From NCBI GenBank assembly GCA_029256485.1, contig JAQSXU010000047.1, forward strand, positions 1 to 23,528: a stretch of 23,528 bases of DNA, written 5' to 3'. The position numbers were made by a program, and so were the translations under genes. Below the pieces are notes generated by a model. It saw only the letters and a program-made list of their open reading frames with translations. It ran no database searches and had not been told where the DNA came from. The DNA is from Clostridiaceae bacterium. GTDB taxonomy: Bacteria > Bacillota_A > Clostridia > Clostridiales > Clostridiaceae. Positions 1 to 6,210 of the stretch are shown here, piece after piece; the stretch's first letter is position 1; the number at the start of each line of letters is the position of its first letter.

Positions 1-11
1 TAACAAATTGT

Positions 12-86
12 TCCGCGATAGCTCAACGGTGGAGCATTCGGCTGTTAACCGAAGGGTTGAAGGTTCGAATCCTTTTCGCGGAGCCA
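12..86 (+). tRNA. tRNA-Asn (anticodon GTT)
   Basis: The sequence folds as a complete cloverleaf. A perfect 7-bp acceptor stem pairs TCCGCGA (12-18) with TCGCGGA (76-82), followed by discriminator G83 and an encoded CCA at 84-86. The anticodon stem TTCGG/CCGAA encloses loop CTGTTAA with anticodon GTT at 44-46, which reads asparagine codons AAC and AAT. The T arm carries GGTTCGAATCC. A terminator hairpin follows 30 bases downstream, so this is the last gene of its transcript; its promoter lies outside the window. Confidence 0.97.
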
Positions 87-115
87 TTTTTATTTTTTGA
101 ATAATTATACATTAT

Positions 116-165
116 AAGACTAATAATTATTTTACTTCGGTAGATGATTATTAGTCTTTTATTTT
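116..165 (+). terminator. Rho-independent terminator after tRNA-Asn
   Basis: A 12-bp perfect stem, AAGACTAATAAT (116-127) with ATTATTAGTCTT (147-158), is followed by a T-rich tail. It ends the tRNA-Asn transcript and separates it from the EF-G-like gene. Confidence 0.85.
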
Positions 166-192
166 TAAATACATGAATAATGTTTGTAAATT

Positions 193-214
193 TTGTTAAT
201 AAATATATTAACAA
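193..214. promoter_or_regulatory. Inverted repeat with Rex-like half-sites upstream of the EF-G-like gene
   Basis: TTGTTAA (193-199) and TTAACAA (208-214) form a perfect inverted repeat with an 8-nt spacer; the pairing extends one base outward and one inward. The half-sites equal those of the redox repressor Rex, but the known Rex site has a 4-nt spacer, so Rex binding is doubtful. It lies about 95 bases before the start codon, just upstream of a weak promoter candidate (TTGAAT 229-234, 17 bp, TAATAA 252-257). Confidence 0.4.
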
Positions 215-249
215 ATAATTTAGAAAATTTGAATTATTTTAAAAGGAAT

Positions 250-280
250 TTTAATAAATAAATAGAATATATTTATTAAA
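250..280 (+). other. AT-only hairpin in the leader of the EF-G-like gene
   Basis: TTTAATAAATA (250-260) pairs perfectly with TATTTATTAAA (270-280) across a 9-nt loop. The 3' arm ends 13 bases before the SD at 294-300. There is no GC pair and no T-run, so it is not a terminator. It may shape the 5' end of the mRNA or be an accident of AT-rich DNA. Confidence 0.4.
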
Positions 281-308
281 GCCAAATAGTTTTAAGGGGG
301 AATTGCTT

Positions 309-2393
309 ATGAAAGATTTGAAAACAAAAAACTTAAGAAATGTAGGCTTTGTTGGCCACAGTGGATCCGGTAAAACTACATTAGCAGAAGCAATACTTTA
401 CTACACTAAGGCAAGCGATAGATTAGGCAAAATAGAAGAAGAAAATACAATATGTGATTTTGACCCAGAAGAAAGAAAAAGAAAAATATCCATATCTACA
501 GCAATTGCACCATGTGAATATGATAATACTAAAATTAACATAGTTGATATGCCAGGATATTTTGACTTTGTAGGAGAGACAATAGAGGGATTAAAGGCTG
601 TTGACACTGTAATAATAGCAGTATCCGGTGTTTCAGGAATCCAAGTAGGAACTGAAAAGGCCTGGGATTATGTTAATGAAAATAAGGTGCCAAGGTCCTT
701 TTACGTAAATAAACTAGATCGTGAAAATAGTAATTTTGATAAGATTCTTGCAAGCTTAAAGGATAAGTTTGGAATTTCCGTTGTTCCAATCCAATACCCT
801 ATAGGAAAGGAAAATGAGTTTATAGGAGTTGTAAATGTTATTTCAAGGAGAGCTAGAATTTTTAATGCAAAGACAAATAAAATGGAGCCAGGGGATATAC
901 CTTCTGACCTAATAGACAAAGTAGATGAATGCAAAAGTATGATTATGGAGGCTGTAGCCGAGACGGATGAAAAACTTTTGGATAAATATTTCTCTGAAGG
1001 CCAGCTGAGTGATGAGGAAATATACACAGGATTAATAAAAGGTTCTATAAATGGTGACATTGCACCAGTAATGTGTGGAAGTGCACTACTTGGAATAGGA
1101 ATTGAGACATTATTAGAAGACATAGTGGAATGCTTTCCTTCACCACTTGATGTTGATGGAAAAAAGGCAGTAGGCATTGATGGCCATGAAGAAAAAATGG
1201 TTAAGTTTGAAGAAGATGCACCAGCAGCAGCATTTGTATTCAAAACAATTGCGGACCCATTTGTTGGTAAGTTATCCTTGTTTAGAGTTATTAGCGGAAA
1301 AATTAAATCCGATGCACTAATATATAATTCAAATAAAGATAAACAAGAGAAGATAGGAACATTGTATTTTCTTAGAGGTAAATCACAAATACCAACAGAT
1401 GAAATTACAACTGGTGACATAGGTGCTGTATCGAAGTTGCAGTTTACGTCAACAGGAGATACTCTGTGCGATATAAATCATAAGATAGTATTTGAAAAAG
1501 TTGATTTTCCTGAGCCTTCTTTATCAAGAGCAGTTTTACCAAAATCTAAAAATGATGAAGATAAAATTTCAAATGGTTTAAATAAACTTTTAGAAGAAGA
1601 CCCAACTTTCAAAGTATATAGGGATTTGGAAAATGCTGCAACTATAATATGCGGAACAGGAGAGACCCATTTGGAGGTTATAGCAAATAAGCTAAAAACC
1701 AAATTTGGTGCTGATGTGTCTCTTGAATTGCCTAGAGTTCCATATAGGGAAACCATTAAAAAGAGCGCCGATGTCCAGGGAAAACACAAGAAACAATCTG
1801 GAGGTCACGGTCAGTATGGAGATGTTAGAATTCTTTTCGAGCCTAGAAATGATGGGGATGAATTAGAATTTGTAGATAAAGTTGTTGGAGGTGTTGTCCC
1901 AAGGCAATATATTCCTGCAGTGGAAAAGGGTTTGAGGGAATGTATTCAGCATGGGGTATTAGCTGGATATCCAGTTATAAGACTTAGAGCAATATTGCAT
2001 GATGGATCATATCATCCAGTAGATTCTTCAGAAATGGCATTTAAGGTTGCAGCATCTTTAGCTTATAAAAAGGGTTTAGTAGATGCACAATCTATCTTGT
2101 TGGAACCAGTAATGCATGTTGAGGTTATTGTACCGGAAGATTATATGGGTGATGTAATTGGAGATATAAATAAAAAACGCGGCAGAGTACTTGGTATGGA
2201 GCCAGATGCCAAAAATCAGCGAGTTATTGCCGAAGTGCCTCAAGCAGAAATGTTTAAATATGCTACAGACTTAAGGTCCATGACTCAGGCTAGAGGAAGC
2301 TTTACAATGAAATTTGAAAGATATGAAGAGGTACCTCCAACTGAAAGTGGAAAAATTATTGAAAAAGCAAAGAAACAAAGTGTAGAAGTATAG
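309..2393 (+). CDS. Elongation factor G-like GTPase (EF-G2 type)
   Basis: This 694-residue translational GTPase is colinear with EF-G but belongs to the paralogous EF-G2 group, so it is not the main translocase fusA. Visible motifs are the P-loop GHSGSGKT (16-23), NKLD (134-137) and the SAL base-recognition motif. The domain IV signatures QSGGHGQYGDV and HDGSYHPVDSSEMAFK are present, and domain V is complete. The switches differ from true EF-G: switch I has RKIS (58-61) where EF-G has RGIT, and switch II has DMPGY (80-84) where EF-G has DTPGH. The histidine used in GTP hydrolysis is therefore tyrosine. ATG at 309 is chosen because SD AAGGGGG (294-300) sits 8 nt upstream; an in-frame TTG at 303 is too close. 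The gene stands alone between two terminators. The cellular role of this paralogue is uncertain; ribosome binding is inferred from family. Confidence 0.93.
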   Translation: MKDLKTKNLRNVGFVGHSGSGKTTLAEAILYYTKASDRLGKIEEENTICDFDPEERKRKISISTAIAPCEYDNTKINIVDMPGYFDFVGETIEGLKAVDTVIIAVSGVSGIQVGTEKAWDYVNENKVPRSFYVNKLDRENSNFDKILASLKDKFGISVVPIQYPIGKENEFIGVVNVISRRARIFNAKTNKMEPGDIPSDLIDKVDECKSMIMEAVAETDEKLLDKYFSEGQLSDEEIYTGLIKGSINGDIAPVMCGSALLGIGIETLLEDIVECFPSPLDVDGKKAVGIDGHEEKMVKFEEDAPAAAFVFKTIADPFVGKLSLFRVISGKIKSDALIYNSNKDKQEKIGTLYFLRGKSQIPTDEITTGDIGAVSKLQFTSTGDTLCDINHKIVFEKVDFPEPSLSRAVLPKSKNDEDKISNGLNKLLEEDPTFKVYRDLENAATIICGTGETHLEVIANKLKTKFGADVSLELPRVPYRETIKKSADVQGKHKKQSGGHGQYGDVRILFEPRNDGDELEFVDKVVGGVVPRQYIPAVEKGLRECIQHGVLAGYPVIRLRAILHDGSYHPVDSSEMAFKVAASLAYKKGLVDAQSILLEPVMHVEVIVPEDYMGDVIGDINKKRGRVLGMEPDAKNQRVIAEVPQAEMFKYATDLRSMTQARGSFTMKFERYEEVPPTESGKIIEKAKKQSVEV

Positions 2394-2400
2394 TTATAAT

Positions 2401-2439
2401 AGATCCTTTATGGTTTAATGCTGTAAAGGATCTTTTTTT
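2401..2439 (+). terminator. Rho-independent terminator of the EF-G-like gene
   Basis: AGATCCTTTA (2401-2410) pairs perfectly with TAAAGGATCT (2424-2433), and a run of seven T closes it. It begins 8 bases after the stop codon. Confidence 0.93.
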
Positions 2440-2550
2440 ATTAAGAATAACTGTTTTCGCCATTGGAATAATGTTACAGAATATTTTATACGCTATATGT
2501 AAAAAATATTGCTAAGTTTTTTATTATATATCTAAAAGGAGCGAAAATAC

Positions 2551-2784
2551 ATGTCGGACTATCGTTTATGGGTCAATTCAGATATCCAATTACAAGACTA
2601 TAGCAGTTTTAACGATTATGTGAATATAGTTGATAAGAATGACAATTTTACTATTACATTAGACAATGATAGCGATGAAGTGAGAAATATAATGTGTTCA
2701 ATACTTATAAAAAATAATTTTTCAATTGATGTGAAGAAGAGAGAAAACCATGAAGGTTATTACATTGTTGCAATTAAAAATTAG
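2551..2784 (+). CDS. Small conserved-looking protein of unknown function (77 aa)
   Basis: I do not recognise this protein. It is 77 residues, acidic in the first half (runs such as DKNDNF and DNDSDE), with one cysteine (Cys49, in NIMCSIL) and a basic patch VKKREN before a C-terminal strand-like YYIVAIKN. There is no signal peptide, membrane segment or DNA-binding motif, so it is probably a small cytosolic alpha/beta domain. SD AAAAGGAG (2534-2541) lies 9 nt before the ATG, which supports real translation. Terminators precede (2401-2439) and follow (2853-2891) it, so it is a single-gene unit; no convincing promoter is visible in the 110 bases upstream. Base composition resembles the neighbours. 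Confidence 0.75.
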   Translation: MSDYRLWVNSDIQLQDYSSFNDYVNIVDKNDNFTITLDNDSDEVRNIMCSILIKNNFSIDVKKRENHEGYYIVAIKN

Positions 2785-2852
2785 GAGAGAAATTTTAATT
2801 TATTAAGTAATTAAAAATTGAGAAGGAAAGGACCCATATACATAGCATAAAT

Positions 2853-2891
2853 AAAAAAAGTATTACTAACCTAGAACCTAGTACTTTTTTT
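2853..2891 (+). terminator. Terminator after the 77-residue gene
   Basis: AAAAAAAGTA (2853-2862) pairs perfectly with TACTTTTTTT (2882-2891). The A-run and T-run give it terminator form on both strands. It separates the small gene from the glucokinase. Confidence 0.8.
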
Positions 2892-3009
2892 ATAATTTAC
2901 TACAAAATAATTTATATAAATTTATATAAAGTTTTAATTATAGTGAGATGGTGAAATGATATATAATAGGTATGATATAATATAATAAAAACGATAGGAG
3001 GATTTAAAA

Positions 3010-3960
3010 GTGGAAGAGGAGTTTGTAATAGGTATAGACTTGGGGGGAACAAAAATATGCGGTGCCATTGCAGATATTAAGGGCAACGTTATCAATAAAT
3101 ATATCATACCAACTAATGCAAACCAAGGAGAGCAGACAGTTCTTCAAAGAATAATGTCCGTTATTGACAAGTTGATTGAAGAGTCAGGAGAAGGCTTAGA
3201 AAAAATTAAAGCAATAGGAATAGGATCACCGGGGCCTTTAGATCCTAAAAAGGGAATGATTATCACAACTCCAAATTTACCATTTAAAAACTTTAAATTA
3301 GTAGAGCCAATAAAAAATAAATATAATATACCTACCTTTTTAGATAATGATGCTAATGTTGCTGCAATAGGAGAGTATATGCTTGGTGCTGGAAAAGGAA
3401 CAGAAAATATGGTATATATTACTGTCAGCACTGGAATTGGTGGAGGAGCAATTATAAATGGAAAGATATATAGAGGTAATACTTTTAATGCACTAGAAGT
3501 TGGGCATATGACAATAGTTCCAGATGGACCAAAGTGCAATTGTGGAAATCATGGATGTGTTGAGGCTCTTGCATCTGGAACAGCAATTGGAAGACAAGCT
3601 ATGGAGCATATAAAAAATGAAGAGGACACATCTCTAGTGAACTATGAAAAGGTTACTGCTGCTGAAGTATTTATAGAGGCTGCCAAAGGAGATGCGTTAT
3701 CACAAAAAATATTAGATAAGAGTTTAGAATATTTGGGTATTGGAGTTGCAAATTTAATTACAATACTGGATCCTGAAGTTTTTGTAATTGGCGGTGGTGT
3801 ATCAAATGGAGGCAGTATCGTTTTCGAAAAAGTTCAGCAGGTTGTAAATCAAAGATGTTTTCAAGTTATGTCAGAAAACTGCAGAATAGTTCCTGCAATG
3901 TTAGGCAATGATGCAGGTGTAATTGGTGCTGTATCACTAGCAATAATGGAAATTAAATAA
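3010..3960 (+). CDS. glcK: ROK-family glucokinase
   Basis: This 316-residue cytosolic sugar kinase phosphorylates glucose with ATP to glucose 6-phosphate. The ATP-binding motif DLGGT is at 10-14, the sugar-site/catalytic acid is in LDNDAN (Asp114), and a second phosphate motif is STGIGGG (140-146). The ROK zinc site is intact: His166 in EVGHM and CNCGNHGC (176-183). The start is GTG at 3010, with SD TAGGAGG (2995-3001) 8 nt upstream; no earlier start has an SD. Two TATAAT hexamers (2962-2967 and 2976-2981) precede it, but neither has a clear -35 box. A terminator follows at 4013-4040, so it is monocistronic. Length and motifs fit glucokinase; ROK relatives acting on fructose or N-acetylated sugars cannot be fully excluded. 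Confidence 0.92.
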   Translation: MEEEFVIGIDLGGTKICGAIADIKGNVINKYIIPTNANQGEQTVLQRIMSVIDKLIEESGEGLEKIKAIGIGSPGPLDPKKGMIITTPNLPFKNFKLVEPIKNKYNIPTFLDNDANVAAIGEYMLGAGKGTENMVYITVSTGIGGGAIINGKIYRGNTFNALEVGHMTIVPDGPKCNCGNHGCVEALASGTAIGRQAMEHIKNEEDTSLVNYEKVTAAEVFIEAAKGDALSQKILDKSLEYLGIGVANLITILDPEVFVIGGGVSNGGSIVFEKVQQVVNQRCFQVMSENCRIVPAMLGNDAGVIGAVSLAIMEIK

Positions 3961-4012
3961 CTGAAGAAATATATATTTTATTTAGAGGAATTACATATTG
4001 CAAAAGTATTTT

Positions 4013-4040
4013 GAAGCTAATAAATTATTAGCTTCTTTTT
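4013..4040 (+). terminator. Rho-independent terminator of glcK
   Basis: GAAGCTAATA (4013-4022) pairs perfectly with TATTAGCTTC (4026-4035) around a 3-nt loop, followed by TTTTT. Confidence 0.92.
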
Positions 4041-4051
4041 ATATAAAAGTA

Positions 4052-4080
4052 TTGAAATTTATGAAATAATATATTAATAT
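4052..4080 (+). promoter_or_regulatory. SigA-type promoter of the ctsR operon
   Basis: A -35 box TTGAAA (4052-4057), a 17-bp spacer and a -10-like TAATAT (4075-4080) predict transcription starting near 4087, directly at the edge of the CtsR operator. The -10 is weak, so the exact placement is tentative. Confidence 0.55.
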
Positions 4081-4088
4081 AAAGTAAA

Positions 4089-4105
4089 GGTCAAAGAAAG
4101 ACAAA
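4089..4105 (+). promoter_or_regulatory. CtsR operator (direct heptad repeat)
   Basis: GGTCAAA (4089-4095), a 3-nt spacer GAA, and AGACAAA (4099-4105) match the CtsR box, whose known form is a direct repeat of RGTCAAA with 3-nt spacing. The second heptad has one mismatch (A for T). It overlaps the predicted transcription start and ends just before the ctsR SD, as expected for autorepression of the operon. Confidence 0.85.
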
Positions 4106-4121
4106 GGCAAGGAGGCCTAAT

Positions 4122-4580
4122 ATGATTAGATTATCTGATGTAATTGAACAGTTTATAAAAGAGATGATTGAAGATAATAATGCTAGGGAGATTCAAATAC
4201 AAAGAAATGAACTGGCAAATCATTTTAGTTGTGCACCGTCTCAAATTAATTATGTATTAACTACTAGATTTACAACTGACAAAGGATATTATATAGAAAG
4301 TAAAAGAGGCGGTGGAGGATGCATAATTATTAAAAGGGTTTTACTTGGTGAGAATAAGCCATTTATGCAAGTAGTAAATGAAAAGATTGGAGATAGCATC
4401 ACCTATGATTCAGCTGTACAAATAGTGGATGGACTATATGAATCTGAATTAATAACTGAAAGAGAATCAAATTTAATAAAGGTAACCTTAAATGACCGAA
4501 CATTATGTTCATGTATGGATAATAAGAGTAAGTTAAGAGCAGATATTTTAAAATCAATTTTTTTAGTGATAATAACTTAG
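4122..4580 (+). CDS. ctsR: Transcriptional repressor CtsR
   Basis: This 152-residue dimeric repressor controls class III heat-shock genes by binding heptad operators. The winged helix-turn-helix runs from about 25 to 72. The wing carries Arg62 followed by four glycines (63-66), the heat-sensing and DNA-binding loop. The C-terminal half is the dimer/McsB-ClpC contact domain. After the glycines this protein has C-I-I-I (67-70), where Bacillus CtsR has Y-I-R-I, so an aromatic and an arginine of the wing are missing. SD AAGGAGG (4109-4115) lies 6 nt before the ATG. It is the first gene of ctsR-mcsA-mcsB-clpC and has its own operator at 4089-4105, implying feedback control. Confidence 0.96.
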   Translation: MIRLSDVIEQFIKEMIEDNNAREIQIQRNELANHFSCAPSQINYVLTTRFTTDKGYYIESKRGGGGCIIIKRVLLGENKPFMQVVNEKIGDSITYDSAVQIVDGLYESELITERESNLIKVTLNDRTLCSCMDNKSKLRADILKSIFLVIIT

Positions 4581-4591
4581 ATGGAATAATA

Positions 4592-4600
4592 TGGTATAAT
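4592..4600 (+). promoter_or_regulatory. Possible extended -10 promoter ahead of mcsA
   Basis: TGGTATAAT (4592-4600) is a perfect extended -10 element in the 44-base gap between ctsR and mcsA. No clear -35 lies 16-18 bp upstream. It could give CtsR-independent basal transcription of mcsA-mcsB-clpC. Confidence 0.4.
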
Positions 4601-4624
4601 TATATAATTCAAAGAGGTGATAAT

Positions 4625-5146
4625 ATGTTATGTGAAAATTGTAAGAAAAACGAAGCTACAATTCACATTGCTAAAATAATTAATGGAGTAAAAAGAGAAG
4701 CTAATCTTTGTGAGAAGTGTGCACGAGAAAAACAGGGACTAGAGTTTAGTAGTGATTTTTTTGATGTAGGAGCCCCATTTACATTTCAAAATATTTTGAG
4801 TGGAATTGTTGATTATATAAGTCAAGCCAATAATATAGATAAAAATGTTGAACCTGTATGCCCAAATTGCGGCACAACCTATTCTGAATTTAAAAAAACA
4901 GGGCTATTAGGATGCAGCCAGTGCTATAAAAATTTTAAGCAGACAGTCATGCCAATAATAAATAGAGTGCAGCTAGGCTCGGAACATACAGGGAAAATAC
5001 CCAAAAAATTAGGTAAGAATATTATTGAAAAGAAAAGAATAGTTACACTTAAGGAAGAACTACAAAAGGCAATTGCAGCTGAGGAATATGAAAAGGCTGC
5101 TGAAATTAGGGATAAAATAAAAGAGTTGCAAAGGGAAATAAGTTAG
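4625..5146 (+). CDS. mcsA: McsA, zinc-binding activator of the McsB arginine kinase
   Basis: This 173-residue protein has four CxxC pairs (Cys3/6, 29/32, 79/82, 97/100), enough for two zinc sites, followed by a C-terminal UVR domain at about 138-172. In Firmicutes McsA binds and stimulates McsB and takes part in CtsR inactivation and in metal and thiol stress responses. The sequence LKEELQKAIAAEEYEKAAEI is typical of the UVR segment that contacts partners. SD AGAGGTGA lies upstream of the ATG at 4625. The gene sits 44 nt after ctsR and 11 nt before mcsB, so translation is probably coupled with mcsB. Confidence 0.96.
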   Translation: MLCENCKKNEATIHIAKIINGVKREANLCEKCAREKQGLEFSSDFFDVGAPFTFQNILSGIVDYISQANNIDKNVEPVCPNCGTTYSEFKKTGLLGCSQCYKNFKQTVMPIINRVQLGSEHTGKIPKKLGKNIIEKKRIVTLKEELQKAIAAEEYEKAAEIRDKIKELQREIS

Positions 5147-5157
5147 GAGGAAAGAGT

Positions 5158-6192
5158 ATGGAAAATTGGTTGAATGCTGATGGGAAAAATGATGATATTG
5201 TCATAAGCAGCAGAATTAGATTGGCAAGAAATATTAAAGATATACCTTTCCCTGATAAATTGAGTGATGAAAAAGGCAAAGAGGTTGCTGAAATGGTTAA
5301 TAGCTCAATGCTTGATTTACCAGAGCATAATGTTAAATTTAAAACCATAAAATTGTGGGAATCCGACTTACTTGATAATAAAGCCTATTTTGAAAAACAC
5401 TTAATCAGCTATAAACTATTAAGCAACTATAAAAAGGCAGCCTTTATTTCAGACAAAGACGAAACAATTAGTGTTATGTTAAATGAAGAAGATCATATTA
5501 GAATTCAATGCATAACTTCGAGCTTAAATCTAGAAGAGGCATATGATACAGCGAACAATTTGGATAATTTAATTGAAAGTAAAGTAGACTACGCTTATGA
5601 CGAAAAATTAGGATACTTAACAGCCTGTCCAACTAATGTGGGAACAGGAATGAGGGCTTCAATTATGATGCATTTACCTGCTTTATCTATAAGTAATGAA
5701 ATAACAGATATTTTGAAGGCAGTTTCTCAAGTAGGAATGACAATAAGAGGTCTTTATGGAGAGGGATCAAAGGCAAACGGAAACTTATATCAGATTTCAA
5801 ATCAAATTACATTGGGAATAACTGAAAAAGAAATAATAAATAACTTAAATGCTGTAATAAACCAAATAATTAATCAAGAAAATATCTCCAGACAAAAACT
5901 ATTGCAGAATTATTCATATGAAATTGAGGATAGGATGTATAGAGCTTTGGGAATATTAAAGTCAGCAAGATTACTTGATTTGTCAGAGGGCTTAAACTTA
6001 ATTTCTCAAGTAAGATTAGGAGTAGAATTGGGAATAATTAAAAATGTGGATAAAAAGATATTGAATAGTTTATTAGTTAATACTCAGCCTGCAATGCTGC
6101 AGAAAATTTATAATACAAAGTTAAATGAAAAAGAAAAAAATTATTATAGGGCTCGCCTTGTAAGAGAAACATTAGAAGAAAAAAATAAATAA
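5158..6192 (+). CDS. mcsB: Protein-arginine kinase McsB
   Basis: This 344-residue phosphagen-kinase-fold enzyme uses ATP to phosphorylate arginines on target proteins, marking them for ClpC-ClpP. Visible signatures are SSRIRLARN (17-25), the substrate-site NEEDHIR (109-115, with the catalytic Glu), CPTNVGTG (157-164, with the conserved Cys), RGLYGEGS (197-204, with the second catalytic Glu) and NQITLG (215-220). The C-terminal allosteric phosphoarginine pocket, RDxxRA in Bacillus, reads KNYYRA here (327-332), so the first Arg and the Asp are replaced. SD AGGAGG (5145-5150) overlaps the mcsA stop codon and lies 7 nt before the ATG. It works with McsA and ClpC, its immediate neighbours. Confidence 0.96.
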   Translation: MENWLNADGKNDDIVISSRIRLARNIKDIPFPDKLSDEKGKEVAEMVNSSMLDLPEHNVKFKTIKLWESDLLDNKAYFEKHLISYKLLSNYKKAAFISDKDETISVMLNEEDHIRIQCITSSLNLEEAYDTANNLDNLIESKVDYAYDEKLGYLTACPTNVGTGMRASIMMHLPALSISNEITDILKAVSQVGMTIRGLYGEGSKANGNLYQISNQITLGITEKEIINNLNAVINQIINQENISRQKLLQNYSYEIEDRMYRALGILKSARLLDLSEGLNLISQVRLGVELGIIKNVDKKILNSLLVNTQPAMLQKIYNTKLNEKEKNYYRARLVRETLEEKNK

Positions 6193-6210
6193 AATTGGGT
6201 GGTGATTTTT

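Noticed and set aside
701..1420. Long 239-codon open frame on the minus strand inside the EF-G-like gene
   Set aside because: It is a shadow of the plus-strand gene: Ser/Ile/Leu-rich product, no SD, no recognisable domain.
4500..4600. Search for a terminator between ctsR and mcsA
   Set aside because: No stem followed by a T-run is visible; the genes appear to be co-transcribed, with at most an added internal promoter.
6199..6210. GTG start four codons upstream in the clpC frame
   Set aside because: The GTG lies within the SD itself; the ATG at 6211 reproduces the conserved MMFGRFTERA terminus.
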